A DNA stretch of 64,000 nt, from positions 1 to 64,000 of the forward strand of contig WGNT01000025.1 in the NCBI GenBank assembly GCA_016124425.1. The letters are read 5' to 3'. Shown here piece after piece: positions 1-10,118 of this stretch. Under the pieces are notes generated by a model. The model searched no databases, had not been told where the DNA came from, and was given only the letters and a program-made list of their open reading frames with translations. The stretch comes from Cytophagales bacterium (GTDB taxonomy: Bacteria; Bacteroidota; Bacteroidia; Cytophagales; Cyclobacteriaceae). A program made the translations under genes and the position numbers. Within the stretch, counting starts at the first letter, position 1. Every line of letters begins with the position of its first letter.

Positions 1-14
1 AAAAGCTGTAAAAA

Positions 15-39
15 GTAGTGCCGATCAAGTCGGCACTAC
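15..39 (-). terminator. perfect hairpin, possible minus-strand terminator
   Basis: Ten perfectly paired bases (gtagtgccga and tcggcactac) surround a five-base loop. Read on the minus strand the right-hand arm is followed by a run of five T, which is the form of an intrinsic terminator for leftward transcription. No minus-strand gene lies close to its right, so its purpose is unclear. It could also end a transcript running in from beyond the window if it is tolerant of orientation. Confidence 0.4.
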
Positions 40-246
40 ACGAGGTAAACATCCAAGTGAACGATCACTGTATGCTTCCTCTCCGGTATCACAAAGATAA
101 AAATTTTCTCAAAACCCTTGTTTCAAAAGATAGTACCTACAGATACCATGGAATGACTAGAACATTAACTAGACAAAAATACAGACGTAACCATGTTAAA
201 GGGTGTTGCGTTACTACACTTGGCAATGGTAATTGTATCAACAAAT

Positions 247-767
247 ATGACTGTGGAAAAAATAGATTTAATTATTGCGTTATTTGCAGTCATAGATAAA
301 TCAACTGCGCAATCAGTTGTTGTGAACCCCGATGGAACTCACTCTGTTGTAATCGATAACGGATCAACAAAGACAATTGTGAATCCCAACGGAACTCACT
401 CGACGATAATAGGTAGCGGGACGACAAGAACCATAGTCAACCCCAATGGGACACATTCGACTCTAATCAGTAGCGGAGCGACAAAGATAATCATAAATCC
501 TAATGGTGCTCACTCAACCATACTAGGTAGCGGAACGACAAGTTCATTTGCTAATCATTATGAACCTTTTAAAATTACCAAAATAAAAAAACAAAAAAGC
601 CATCGCAAACGGAATCGGAAAATGGGGATTTAACATCTGAAAGCCCCTACGACTTTTTCCTTACCACCGAAGATAAGTTCGACATGCCCAATCCACCGCC
701 TTATTTTAAATCAAAAAATCAGAGCCACCCATTCTCTCCTGCCAAATCCAAATCAAGGTTGGGGTGA
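247..767 (+). pseudogene. 19-residue tandem-repeat secreted protein, apparently frameshifted
   Basis: The open frame (247 to 633, or from 193 at the latest upstream ATG) encodes a short hydrophobic leader ending STAQS. Four exact-length units of 19 residues follow, at 322-378, 379-435, 436-492 and 493-549, each of the form VNPNGTHSTIIGSGTTRTI. After the repeats the frame turns into a very basic tail (KKQKSHRKRNRKMGI) and stops. In another frame from about 600 the DNA reads a normal-looking acidic and proline-rich stretch (ESENGDLTSESPYDFF, then a TEDKFDMPNPPPYF segment) ending at TGA 765-767. The switch lies at the A-rich run near 583-598, so I infer a frameshift by decay or sequencing error. 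Similar NPDGTHS repeat proteins of unknown function are common in Bacteroidota. The start is uncertain; 247 gives the best signal peptide. Confidence 0.5.
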
Positions 768-914
768 TGGCTTTCTGTACGAAACGCTATTTCGTCTAAA
801 AACAGGGATTGGGAAAATCAAGATTTTAAGTCTTTTAATATTAATTTATAGTATCTATTTTTACATATAACTAGTCCATTAAACCCGCCTCAGTTAACGA
901 AACAACCAATTCCC

Positions 915-3900
915 GTGAATTTCATCGAACCGAGCCATAACTTTTTTATTATCGCAATTTTTCCGCTGTGTCTATCTACCACCTTATTTCAAAGTTGCCA
1001 ACCTAAGCCTCCATTGGAGCTTATTTCTCCCGCACATTCAGGAATAACTTTTTCAAATAAACTGGTAGAGGATGAATTGCTAAACGTACTTACTTTTGAA
1101 TATTTCTATAACGGTGCTGGAGTTGGGGTCGGTGATTTTAATCAAGATGGCTTGGAAGATTTGTTTTTTACATCCAATATGGGAGAATCAGCACTTTATC
1201 TAAATGAAGGAAACTTTAGATTCAGGGACATTACACCCTCCTCAGGAATAAGTACAATAGGCAAATGGGCCACAGGTGTATCCGTGATTGATATCAACCA
1301 AGACGGTTGGCCTGATATTTACCTTTGTTTCTCAGGGCCCTATGGGGCTTCCAACCGGGAAAATGAGCTTTACATTAACAACGGTGACAATACTTTTACC
1401 GAAAAAGCCAACGAATACGGACTCGCTGACGCCGGATACTCCGTGCATGCCGCCTTCTTTGATTATGACAAAGACGGGTTCTTGGATATGTATCTGCTGA
1501 ACAACATGACTGATGAAACCGGCCCGAATATAATTCGCAAAAAGCGGAACAATGGCGAAATGCTTAATACCGACCGGCTTTACCGAAACAATGGTAACAA
1601 TACGTTTTCGGACGTCTCTGCGGCAGCGGGCATTACACTGGAAGGATATGGATTGGGGGTAGCTGTTGGTGATTTCAATGAGGACGGTTGGCCGGATGTA
1701 TATGTTTCCAACGATTACCTCTCCAATGACATACTGTATATCAATCAGCGAGACGGTACCTTTAAAGATGGGGCTCCTACGGCCTTTCGCCACACAAGTT
1801 ACTCGGCAATGGGAAACGACGTGGGCGATTTCAATAATGACGGGAAGCTGGATATCATAACGGTGGACATGCTTCCACCTGACAATCTAAGACAAAAACT
1901 AATGTTCGGTAAGACGTCGCACGAACGCTACAGGTCTGAACTAGCCTATGGATACGAACCGCAGTTTATGCGGAACACCCTTCAGCTAAACCTTGGATTG
2001 GGGGTGGACAGCCTGCCCCGCTTTAGTGAGATCGGTCAACTTGCCGGTGTGTCTGCTACCGACTGGAGTTGGAGCGCATTATGGGCAGACTTGGACAATG
2101 ACGGATGGAAAGACCTATTTATTTCCAACGGATACCCCAAGGATATTACCAATCGGGATTTCGTGGATTTCAAGGCAGATCTTATGCATGCGGAACAGGG
2201 AGGTGGCGCACTTGCCCGCCGACTTTTTGAAGAAATCGGGAGGCTGGAAGGGGCCTATCTGCCAAATTACATTTTTCATAATTTGGGAGATCTTACATTT
2301 CAGGATCAAACTAAGGAATGGGGAATAACACAAGCTGCCTATTCGAGCGGTGCGGCCTATGCGGATCTCGATAATGACGGCAACCTGGACCTTATCGTTA
2401 CGAATACAGGTAGCCCTGTTCATATTTACAGAAACAATGGCCATCCGAAAGGAAAAAACAATTTCCTACAGATAGATCTAATAGGCCCACCAAACAATAG
2501 ACAGGCCTTAGGGACTAAAATTTTCATATACCACGAAGAGCAAGTCCAGTTTTATGAGCATTACCTTACGCGTGGCTTTCAGTCAACAATGACCGACATC
2601 ATCCATATAGGAATGGGCGAAGCCGAAAAAGTCGACTCCATACAGGTGATATGGCCAAATGATCAGGCACAACATGTGAATGCTATTCAAGCTAACCAAC
2701 GCATACAAATCGCGTATCAACCGGAGATAGAAGGTATTTCTGCTAATCACCAAAGAACAACGGCACCTTCTTTCTTGTCCCTGATGGATACTGCCCGTTT
2801 TCTGCCTTATATCCACCGCGAGACCTATTTTGCCGACTTTAACATTCAGCCCCTGCTGCCTCACAAACTATCGCAGGGCGGTCCCGGAATAGCTGTTGGC
2901 GATATCAATGGAGACGGGCTGGAGGACTATTTTGTAGGTGGTGCTTATAACCAATCCGGAAGCCTATTTATACAGCATACCTCTGGATCCTACGAGGAAC
3001 AGCCTCTTGTTGCAGGTCAAAAATTTGAAGAAGACATGGGAGTGTTGTTTTTTGACGCAGATAGCGATGGGGATTTAGATCTCTATGTTGTGTCTGGCGG
3101 AAATGAATTCAAAATAGGTTCTACCTATTACCAAGATAGACTTTACAGCAATGACGGGAGAGGGAATTTTAAACTAACGGAAGGGAGCTTACCTGCGAAT
3201 CCCGTAAGCGGTTCCTGCGTGATTGCCGCTGACTTTGACCAAGACGGGGACTTGGACCTTTTTGTGGGGGGAAGACTGATCCCTCAAAACTACCCCAGTC
3301 CGGGCAGCAGTCAACTGCTTGAAAACCGGGGAGGGAAGTTTGTTGATGTAACAGATGAAAAGGCGCTTGGGTTAAGAAATATCGGGATGGTCACAGCGGC
3401 ATTATGGTCAGATTGGGATAATGATGGCTGGGTGGATTTATTGGTGGTAGGCGAATGGATGCCGATTACTGTTTTTAAGAACGCAACCGGTAAATTTGAA
3501 AATCATACCGAATCACTAAATCTCGGATCGACTCGGGGATGGTGGAATTCTATAACAGGTGCTGATCTGGATCAAGACGGGTACATGGACTATGTGCTTG
3601 GAAATTTGGGTACCAACAGCCGATACAAAACTTCGATAGACAGCCCGCTTCAAATTCATCAATATGATTTTGATGCCAATGGCACAGAGGAGGCGATCAT
3701 TTCGTATATTCAAGCTGGAAAGCGGTATCCTGTCCATCCAAGGGATGATATTTTCCAGCAAATTCCCTCCTTAAGGCGCCTACTTCCCAGTTACAGATCC
3801 TATGCGGAAGTTACTGTCGATGAACTGTTTCCATCCGATACTTGGAAAAAAGCCAGAACGCTTTCGGCAGACACCTTCTACAGCTGCATTTTAAGAAACG

Positions 3901-4436
3901 GTCAAGGAAAAACCTTTACCCTAGAAAAGCTACCAAATGAGGCACAGGTTTCTCCTGTCTATGGCGTTGTGGCTACGGATGTAAATGCGGATGGAAAGGC
4001 TGACCTCGTTCTCACGGGCAATTCCTACGCAACAGAAGTATTGACAGGCAACTATGATGCCTCCTATGGAACACTTTTATTAGGTGCTGAATCGGATAAA
4101 TTCATCCCTCATCCTACAATTCCCTTTGCCGGAGGTGAGACGAAAGGCATAGCAACGCTCTTTGACGGTACTCTGGGGTCAATTGTACATCTTGTAGCAC
4201 AAACGGATGGCCCGCTACATGCCTTTTCTGGCAAAATCGAGTATGCTAGGTATATCCGTTTTCCGTCAGAAGCAGCGTATGCGCTCATCCACTTGGATAA
4301 TGGCTCGCTGTTTAAGAAGGAAGCGTATTGGGGATCCGGTTATCTCACCCAATCGGGGAGATATATTGCCATACCTTCAGACGCTAAACGCGTTGACTAT
4401 TATACGTGGAAAGGCGACTTGATAGCAGGCAGATAA
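915..4436 (+). CDS. FG-GAP/VCBS repeat lipoprotein with ASPIC/UnbV domain (CRTAC1-like)
   Basis: A 1173-residue secreted protein. It begins at GTG with a hydrophobic leader and lipobox FQSC near residue 28, so it is probably an outer-membrane lipoprotein. Many calcium-binding-type beta-propeller repeats are visible, for example VGDFNQDGLEDLFF, VIDINQDGWPDIYL, VGDFNEDGWPDVYV, VGDINGDGLEDYFV and FDQDGDLDLFVG, spread from about residue 70 to 1040. An ASPIC/UnbV-like segment (RQALGTKIFIYHEEQ to ANQRIQIAY) sits near residues 528-598. Proteins with this architecture often accompany SusCD loci in Bacteroidota and are thought to act in surface binding or presentation of glycans, but no enzymatic role is established. 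It runs convergently into the minus-strand lipoprotein downstream with only about 35 bp between the two stops. Confidence 0.85.
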   Translation: MNFIEPSHNFFIIAIFPLCLSTTLFQSCQPKPPLELISPAHSGITFSNKLVEDELLNVLTFEYFYNGAGVGVGDFNQDGLEDLFFTSNMGESALYLNEGNFRFRDITPSSGISTIGKWATGVSVIDINQDGWPDIYLCFSGPYGASNRENELYINNGDNTFTEKANEYGLADAGYSVHAAFFDYDKDGFLDMYLLNNMTDETGPNIIRKKRNNGEMLNTDRLYRNNGNNTFSDVSAAAGITLEGYGLGVAVGDFNEDGWPDVYVSNDYLSNDILYINQRDGTFKDGAPTAFRHTSYSAMGNDVGDFNNDGKLDIITVDMLPPDNLRQKLMFGKTSHERYRSELAYGYEPQFMRNTLQLNLGLGVDSLPRFSEIGQLAGVSATDWSWSALWADLDNDGWKDLFISNGYPKDITNRDFVDFKADLMHAEQGGGALARRLFEEIGRLEGAYLPNYIFHNLGDLTFQDQTKEWGITQAAYSSGAAYADLDNDGNLDLIVTNTGSPVHIYRNNGHPKGKNNFLQIDLIGPPNNRQALGTKIFIYHEEQVQFYEHYLTRGFQSTMTDIIHIGMGEAEKVDSIQVIWPNDQAQHVNAIQANQRIQIAYQPEIEGISANHQRTTAPSFLSLMDTARFLPYIHRETYFADFNIQPLLPHKLSQGGPGIAVGDINGDGLEDYFVGGAYNQSGSLFIQHTSGSYEEQPLVAGQKFEEDMGVLFFDADSDGDLDLYVVSGGNEFKIGSTYYQDRLYSNDGRGNFKLTEGSLPANPVSGSCVIAADFDQDGDLDLFVGGRLIPQNYPSPGSSQLLENRGGKFVDVTDEKALGLRNIGMVTAALWSDWDNDGWVDLLVVGEWMPITVFKNATGKFENHTESLNLGSTRGWWNSITGADLDQDGYMDYVLGNLGTNSRYKTSIDSPLQIHQYDFDANGTEEAIISYIQAGKRYPVHPRDDIFQQIPSLRRLLPSYRSYAEVTVDELFPSDTWKKARTLSADTFYSCILRNGQGKTFTLEKLPNEAQVSPVYGVVATDVNADGKADLVLTGNSYATEVLTGNYDASYGTLLLGAESDKFIPHPTIPFAGGETKGIATLFDGTLGSIVHLVAQTDGPLHAFSGKIEYARYIRFPSEAAYALIHLDNGSLFKKEAYWGSGYLTQSGRYIAIPSDAKRVDYYTWKGDLIAGR

Positions 4437-4471
4437 CGTTGGGGTGAGTGATTTCAACGTTAGATTGATTT

Positions 4472-4915
4472 TTATGGAAAATCCTTCTCGCCAGAATCAA
4501 GACCCTCGACCTTCGAGAAATACCGTACTTCATACCTATTCTGGTTTGGTCCCTCAAAAAGTGGGGCCTTTTCAGCCTTTAGAGCCATCTGGCTTTTTGT
4601 TAATTTTACGATTTCATGGGTTTCATATGGATTTCCCTGTTCGTCCAAGTAAATCAACTGCGCACCTTGCACGATATACCTACTAGAGATCGCTGAATTT
4701 AAGGCTTTAGTATAGAGAATTCCATCGGCAGCATAGTAATAGCGCTCATCTTGATGCCAATCGTCATCGGCAAACTCAAAGTTATTATAGAAGTAATAGG
4801 CAGAATCCAGTCGCCATTCGCCTAAGAGGCGATCTTCAATGGGAACGGTGCATCCGGTAGTAATAAAAGCCAGGAAAAACCAACCTAAAATAAAGTGTAT
4901 CATTTCGTTTAGCAT
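4472..4915 (-). CDS. lipocalin-like small lipoprotein
   Basis: A 147-residue protein with a signal peptide and lipobox TTGC at about residues 19-22. The mature part opens with DRLLGEWRLDSAYYF, the GxW signature of lipocalin-like folds, followed by beta-rich sequence (YYAADGILYTKAL, SRYIVQGAQLIYLDEQG). It follows susD by about 60 bp on the same strand and probably closes the susC-susD transcript. A surface or periplasmic lipoprotein that binds a hydrophobic ligand or part of a glycan is plausible, but ligand and role cannot be read from the sequence. Confidence 0.65.
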   Translation of the reverse strand: MLNEMIHFILGWFFLAFITTGCTVPIEDRLLGEWRLDSAYYFYNNFEFADDDWHQDERYYYAADGILYTKALNSAISSRYIVQGAQLIYLDEQGNPYETHEIVKLTKSQMALKAEKAPLFEGPNQNRYEVRYFSKVEGLDSGEKDFP

Positions 4916-4975
4916 GTACCAGGAAAAGCAGGGACTTCATACCTATCTGGTATAAAGTCCCTGTTAAACTTACAC

Positions 4976-6430
4976 TCAATAGCCAGGATTCTGTGTCAGA
5001 ACCCCATTACTTAAATCTATTTCCCGTTGAGGGATAGCAAAGAGGTAATGCTTTGGCCGCTGAAAATTTCTGGGTGGCTTGAAGGGACCAAGGTCCTTTC
5101 TGTAGATTTCAACGATATCTACGAGTCCTGCCTTATCCCATCGGATAAGATCTTGGTGGCGCTGGTTTTCTCCGGCAAGTTCCACGCGTCGTTCATGGAT
5201 AAGATCCTGCATGGTGGCATTTGTTAAAGCAGGCCTCCCAGATCTTGCTCTTACCGCATTAATTTCCATATCTCCGCTTTGACCCGAGCGAATCTTAGCT
5301 TCCGCTACCAAAAGATAAACGTCAGCAGCGCGTAGAATGGGATTATTGTGGTTCATATTCAAACCGCCCTGAGGTCTCCAAGAAGAGTATTTCCTAAAGT
5401 GATAACCGGTTGTAGAGAGGTCTGCGGTATACTCTGTAGGCCCCCTTGTTCCTCCCAGATCTACAATATCCCCCGGTTTGTAAACGGTATAATCGAGTCT
5501 AGGGTCCCCTTCCTCAAATTCATCAACCAAATCAGCTACGGGCTCATGAAAATCCCATCCCCCCCAAGGTCTGGGAGTGGTGTAGATGATGTGGTTATTC
5601 TCACGCCAACCCTGCAGACTCTGAACAGCAAAAAGCATTTCAGGATTATTCTTGGTTGCCACACGGAAGTTGTCGTCAAAGTTTGGTGCGAGCGGATAGG
5701 GTCCGGAAATAACTTTATTCCCGAACTCAATGGTCTTTGAAAAATTTTCCCGATATAGGTACATCTTCGCTAACAGCCCGTTGGCAGATCCTTTGTTTGC
5801 CCTACCTAGATCCGCAGATCCATGGGACGCAGGAAGTAGATCGGCGGCCTTTAACAGGTCAGATTCAATTTGAGCGAAAATCTCATCCGTAGTTGCACGC
5901 GGCTTATTGTAATTATTAGCCAGCACATCTGCTTCTAAGATGATAGGAACTCCTCCGTAAATCACGGCAAACCTCCAGTACGCAAACCCCCTTAAAAAGT
6001 ATGCTTCACCTAAGGTCCGATCTTTAAGGGCTTGGTCCATGGTGATCCCGGGAACATTTATTAGAACCGCGTTTGCCCGGGAGATTACCTCGTACTTGTG
6101 CCTCCAGCTGAAAAAAAGCTGCGGGTTGTCCGCATCAAAGGTGAATGATTCTATGGCTTGATCCACAGCATGGTCTCCCGCCCGAAACTGATCATCGGAA
6201 GGGATATCAAAGGTGTGTTCTGCATGGCCATAAAAATCATGGTTTATCAGTGGCTCGTAGATCGCATTCGCGGCTGCCACGGCGTCTTCCCCATTTCTCC
6301 AAAATTGGGAAGAAGTAGATTGGCCATAGGGAGTGGTTTCCAGAATATCCTCTGTACAACCGCCTAGGCCTAGCAAAACCATAAGAAGCAAATAGGTTAT
6401 ATTAGTTTTCATGTGTTTATACAATTTCAT
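4976..6430 (-). CDS. SusD/RagB family outer-membrane lipoprotein (locus A)
   Basis: A 484-residue SusD homologue, the lid that binds nutrient and closes over the SusC channel. It has a lipoprotein signal with lipobox LGGC near residue 25. The usual SusD layout follows: N-terminal TPR-like helices with ATNAIYEPL-type sequence, ALKDRTLGEAYFLRGFAYWRFAVIYGGVPII near residues 135-165, and the C-terminal RHQDLIRWDKAGLVD and PIPQREIDLS-type ending with NPGY. The family usually ends with a related NPNY or NPGY motif. A second start, MKTN at 6412, would give a tidier signal peptide. It lies 111 bp downstream of its SusC partner. Confidence 0.92.
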   Translation of the reverse strand: MKLYKHMKTNITYLLLMVLLGLGGCTEDILETTPYGQSTSSQFWRNGEDAVAAANAIYEPLINHDFYGHAEHTFDIPSDDQFRAGDHAVDQAIESFTFDADNPQLFFSWRHKYEVISRANAVLINVPGITMDQALKDRTLGEAYFLRGFAYWRFAVIYGGVPIILEADVLANNYNKPRATTDEIFAQIESDLLKAADLLPASHGSADLGRANKGSANGLLAKMYLYRENFSKTIEFGNKVISGPYPLAPNFDDNFRVATKNNPEMLFAVQSLQGWRENNHIIYTTPRPWGGWDFHEPVADLVDEFEEGDPRLDYTVYKPGDIVDLGGTRGPTEYTADLSTTGYHFRKYSSWRPQGGLNMNHNNPILRAADVYLLVAEAKIRSGQSGDMEINAVRARSGRPALTNATMQDLIHERRVELAGENQRHQDLIRWDKAGLVDIVEIYRKDLGPFKPPRNFQRPKHYLFAIPQREIDLSNGVLTQNPGY

Positions 6431-6541
6431 CTGTTTATTTTTTGTTTTTCAGTGGTCAGATGGAATCTCGCATGGCAAATAATCATCCCAGTATGTGACG
6501 ATTTTCGTTATCCTCGATTTCATGAGATATGTCCTTTCCGA

Positions 6542-9500
6542 TTAGAATGTAATGGTTGTCCCAACTGTCCAAGTCCTGGCTTGAGGATATTGGGCATAGT
6601 CCACATTAAGCTGCAGGTTGTTGTTGATATAGCCTAATTCCGGATCCATCCCTGAGTACCTAGTAAGCAAAAAGACGTTTTGTCCGGTCAGATAAAACCG
6701 CGCCCTTGAAACGCCATACCGCTGAGTAAGGACCGACGGAAGCGTATATCCTACCACAAGGTTTTTTAGCCTTAAGAAATCTCCACGCTCCAAGAACAAA
6801 TTAGAGGTCCTGTGATTGAGGTTATCCCTTTTGGTAGACATCCTAGGGACCTCGTTGCTTGAGTTAGGACCGGTCCACCTATTTGCCGTTTCGGCATACA
6901 TGTTAAATGGGTAGGAAGGATCAATACCCTGCATCCTATCCGCATTATAAATGTCGAATCCTGCATTCCCCAAAAAGAAAAGGGACAAGTCGAAATTTTT
7001 ATACCCGAATTCGCCGTTAAGTCCATACACAACTTTTGGGTGGGGATTTCCAATGACCTCCCGGTCTTGGGCATCTACTATTCGGTCTCCGTTGAGATCT
7101 AGGAATTTAACGTCTCCAGGTTGAATAAGTCCATTGGCCCTTCTAGGATCATTGGCGATATTGGGATCATTCTGAATCTCTTCAGCTGTTTGGTAAAGGC
7201 CGTCGGTACGCCATCCATAAAAGCTCGCGATTGGAAAACCCTCGTAAGTTCTAGATATCTCTTGGCTTGAACGTCCGTATAGTTGAGAGCCAATAAAATT
7301 GCCGTCCACAAGTTGGGTTACTTCGTTGTTAATAAAGGCGGCATTTCCACTTATGGTATAAGAAAACTGGCCGGTTGACTTTCGATAAGACAACTCAATC
7401 TCCAAGCCCTGATTTCGAAGCTCACCTAGATTTTGGTTTGGAATCTGTGCAGTACCTATGGAACCGATGGTCGGCGGGGCAATAAGCATGTCCTTGGTAT
7501 CCTTTATGAAATAATTCACATTGGCCAATAGTCTGTTTTCGAGCAACCCTATATCCAGTCCTATATTGGTCATTTGCGCAGACTCCCAAGTAATACCTAA
7601 ATTGGGTACGCGTGACTGTGCTGCACCTACTGTCTGATTTCCTCCAAAGGAGTACCTTCTACCCGAGCTGATTAACGCTAAGTATTGCAGTCCAGGAACA
7701 TTTTGGTTGCCAAGACTTCCCCATCCTCCGGTTAGCTTCAAGTTGCTGATAAAGCCTACCCCACTAAAGAAATCTTCCTCGGAGATCCGCCATCCGACCG
7801 AAAAAGCAGGGAAGTAACCCCACTTGTTTCCGTCGGCAAACTTGGATGATCCATCACTTCTAATGGTTGCTGTCAGCAGATATCGCTCATCATAATTATA
7901 GGCAACCCTTCCAAAATACGAAGCCAATGCATCGTAACTTTTACCGCCCCCGATCGAATTGAGCGTTTGCCCTACATCCAAAAAGCGCTGATCGAAAGAT
8001 TCATCGATAAAATCAAGCTTGCTTGCATTAAAACCTTCAAAATTGAACGTTTGTGTCGTATATCCGCCCACGAAATTTAGCGTATGAACATCCAAAAACG
8101 TTTTATCATAGGAGAGGAAATACTCGGACAGTACCGAATAGCCTTCCCCATAATTTCTAGAGAGGGAGTTTCTCGGACTAGCTCTAATTTGGTCGTTGAC
8201 GATAATATTGAAATTATATCCATCGCTGACATATCCTTCAAGTCCAATATTTGCTCGAATCTTCAAACCATCTAAAATCTCATATTCCGCATTGAAATTG
8301 CCGAGAATTTTATGTGTCGTATTTTTGTTGTCTTGGGTATCCTGGGTAAAGATGGGATTGTTGATATCACCAAATTCTCCGGAAACCTGCGACGAACTAT
8401 AGGAGCCGTCAGGATTGCGGACCGGAAGTCCAGGGTGAAATCGGATAGCGCTCCACAGCACGCCTGTTTGCGCGGATAAGGTATTTGGAGCGGTTTCATT
8501 GATTGAAACTAATTGAAGGTTTTGCCCAATCTTAAACCGCTCATTAATTTTATGATCAGAATTTATCCTAAAGCTTAACCTTCTAAAAAGTGAATTTCGA
8601 ATCATCCCCTTTTCTTCGAAGTAACCTCCTGAGATCATAAAAGAAGAGTTTTTATTACCACCTGTTAAGGTTAAATCCACGTTTTGGGTTGTGCCCTGAC
8701 CCAGCAGTTCGTTTTGCCAGTCTGTGCGTTGGGTTTGGTAGGCAGGGTTTTCCCAGATTGGATTCACGGAGATACCGTCGTTGGTATACCTTTCCCGCTT
8801 TAACTCGGCAAGGGTAGGCGCATCAAGTACATCAAGGGTTTTGATGGAGTTGGATACACCGGTATATCCGTTGACAGAGAACTTTAGAGGTTGATCAAAA
8901 TCGCCCCTTTTTGTGGTGACGATAACTACACCGTTTGCCGCCCTAGTTCCATAAATGGCAGAGGCGGAGGCATCTTTTAATACTTCTATAGATGCGATAT
9001 CATTGGGATTAACGTCATTTAAATTTCCTGCCGGTACGCCGTCAATAATGATTAACGGATCAGCATTGTTCAAGGTACCCGTACCCCGAATACGAATAGA
9101 TCCCTGATTTCCAGGGGCTCCCCCGTTTCTTACTACGTTTACTCCGGCGGCCCTTCCTTGCAGGGCTTGAGAAGCCCCAGAGACCGGAAGGTTCTGAATA
9201 GCGGCACCTTTTACCGAAGAAACTGCCCCAGTTACGTCCTTTTTTTCCTGCGTACCATACCCTACCACCAACACTTCGCTAAGAGAACTTTCATCTTGGA
9301 GAAGCTGAATAGTCAAAACTGTTTGAGTACCAACAGGAATTGTCTGTGACTTGTAACCAATGTATGAAATGACCAAAGTCGCACCATCGGGAACGGTAAG
9401 GGAAAATTTACCGTCTAAGTCCGAAACGGTTCCCTGAGAGGTGCCAAGAACAGTAATGGTTGCTCCGGGCAGGGGATCGCCGTTTTCATCAGAAACCGTA

Positions 9501-9655
9501 CCCGATACCGCCACCTCAAATGGCGATGTTGGCAACGAAGCCTCTGGATGAGGAGTCGCGTAGGCAGCATGACTACCGGAGAGCATTCCCGGTAGAATTC
9601 CAAAGATAATTGCAGTGGAGCAAAATAAAAGTCTCCTAAATACGTGGAAATACAT
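6542..9655 (-). CDS. SusC/RagA TonB-linked outer-membrane transporter (locus A)
   Basis: A 1037-residue TonB-dependent transporter. After a signal peptide (to about residue 33) comes a carboxypeptidase-regulatory-like domain (VSGTVSDENGDPLPGATITVLGT..., residues about 50-125). Next are the TonB-box-like LVVGYGTQ, the plug with DVTGAVSSV and the PNDIASIEVLKDASASAIYGTRAANGVVIVTTK signature, and then the 22-strand barrel ending in an aromatic residue (TTITF), as outer-membrane beta-barrel proteins do. There is no STN signalling extension, so the protein is unlikely to control an anti-sigma factor directly. It imports an oligosaccharide or peptide together with the adjacent SusD; the substrate cannot be inferred because no enzyme gene is adjacent. 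Confidence 0.95.
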   Translation of the reverse strand: MYFHVFRRLLFCSTAIIFGILPGMLSGSHAAYATPHPEASLPTSPFEVAVSGTVSDENGDPLPGATITVLGTSQGTVSDLDGKFSLTVPDGATLVISYIGYKSQTIPVGTQTVLTIQLLQDESSLSEVLVVGYGTQEKKDVTGAVSSVKGAAIQNLPVSGASQALQGRAAGVNVVRNGGAPGNQGSIRIRGTGTLNNADPLIIIDGVPAGNLNDVNPNDIASIEVLKDASASAIYGTRAANGVVIVTTKRGDFDQPLKFSVNGYTGVSNSIKTLDVLDAPTLAELKRERYTNDGISVNPIWENPAYQTQRTDWQNELLGQGTTQNVDLTLTGGNKNSSFMISGGYFEEKGMIRNSLFRRLSFRINSDHKINERFKIGQNLQLVSINETAPNTLSAQTGVLWSAIRFHPGLPVRNPDGSYSSSQVSGEFGDINNPIFTQDTQDNKNTTHKILGNFNAEYEILDGLKIRANIGLEGYVSDGYNFNIIVNDQIRASPRNSLSRNYGEGYSVLSEYFLSYDKTFLDVHTLNFVGGYTTQTFNFEGFNASKLDFIDESFDQRFLDVGQTLNSIGGGKSYDALASYFGRVAYNYDERYLLTATIRSDGSSKFADGNKWGYFPAFSVGWRISEEDFFSGVGFISNLKLTGGWGSLGNQNVPGLQYLALISSGRRYSFGGNQTVGAAQSRVPNLGITWESAQMTNIGLDIGLLENRLLANVNYFIKDTKDMLIAPPTIGSIGTAQIPNQNLGELRNQGLEIELSYRKSTGQFSYTISGNAAFINNEVTQLVDGNFIGSQLYGRSSQEISRTYEGFPIASFYGWRTDGLYQTAEEIQNDPNIANDPRRANGLIQPGDVKFLDLNGDRIVDAQDREVIGNPHPKVVYGLNGEFGYKNFDLSLFFLGNAGFDIYNADRMQGIDPSYPFNMYAETANRWTGPNSSNEVPRMSTKRDNLNHRTSNLFLERGDFLRLKNLVVGYTLPSVLTQRYGVSRARFYLTGQNVFLLTRYSGMDPELGYINNNLQLNVDYAQYPQARTWTVGTTITF

Positions 9656-10055
9656 GAATCATTTACATCTTTTAAGTGGAAAATTGATTAATTACTTTAT
9701 TATACACTTTGTTTTGGGTAATTCATACCCACCATTACACTCATTTTCTAAGAACGTCTTGCCCAATATTTTCACCGGAGTTTGCCAATGCAAACATCTT
9801 CAGCCTCGGGCGATAAAAACGTAGGAATTTTGGGATAAATGACCATGAATCGGAAGTCCTAGCCCTGCCTTATCAAGCTTTACTAATGCTTGATTGGTTC
9901 ATTAGACAATCTACGCTGACATCCGAAATAGTTCTTAAAGTAGCATTATTTCTAGCATTTTAGCAACTTTTCACTGCCCAAATTCTCTCAGATAAAAATT
10001 ATATATTGAAAAATAAAGTTTTAGTAACAGTTCGGTAAACTGACAGCGCTATCAA
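9656..10055. other. intergenic region upstream of susC (locus A)
   Basis: About 400 bases with no credible coding region on either strand. This is the only place for the promoter of the minus-strand susC-susD-lipocalin transcript. AT-rich sequence lies just before the susC start. I could not place a convincing -33/-7 pair on the minus strand. Confidence 0.5.
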
Positions 10056-10091
10056 AAAAAATCCCGGCAGACTAAGTCTGCCGGGATTTTT
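10056..10091 (-). terminator. strong hairpin terminator after susD of locus B
   Basis: Palindrome centred at 10073 (ggcagact, one base, agtctgcc), extended by atccc and gggat and flanked by A and T runs on both sides. It can therefore terminate in either direction. It lies about 28 bp beyond the susD stop of locus B and separates that operon from the locus A promoter region. Confidence 0.85.
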
Positions 10092-10118
10092 AGAATAAAT
10101 ATTAAGCTACCTTCCAAC

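Noticed and set aside
18..299. 93-codon open frame at the left edge
   Set aside because: Overlaps the repeat protein leader in another frame, odd Cys/Asn-rich composition, no start signal; no protein character.
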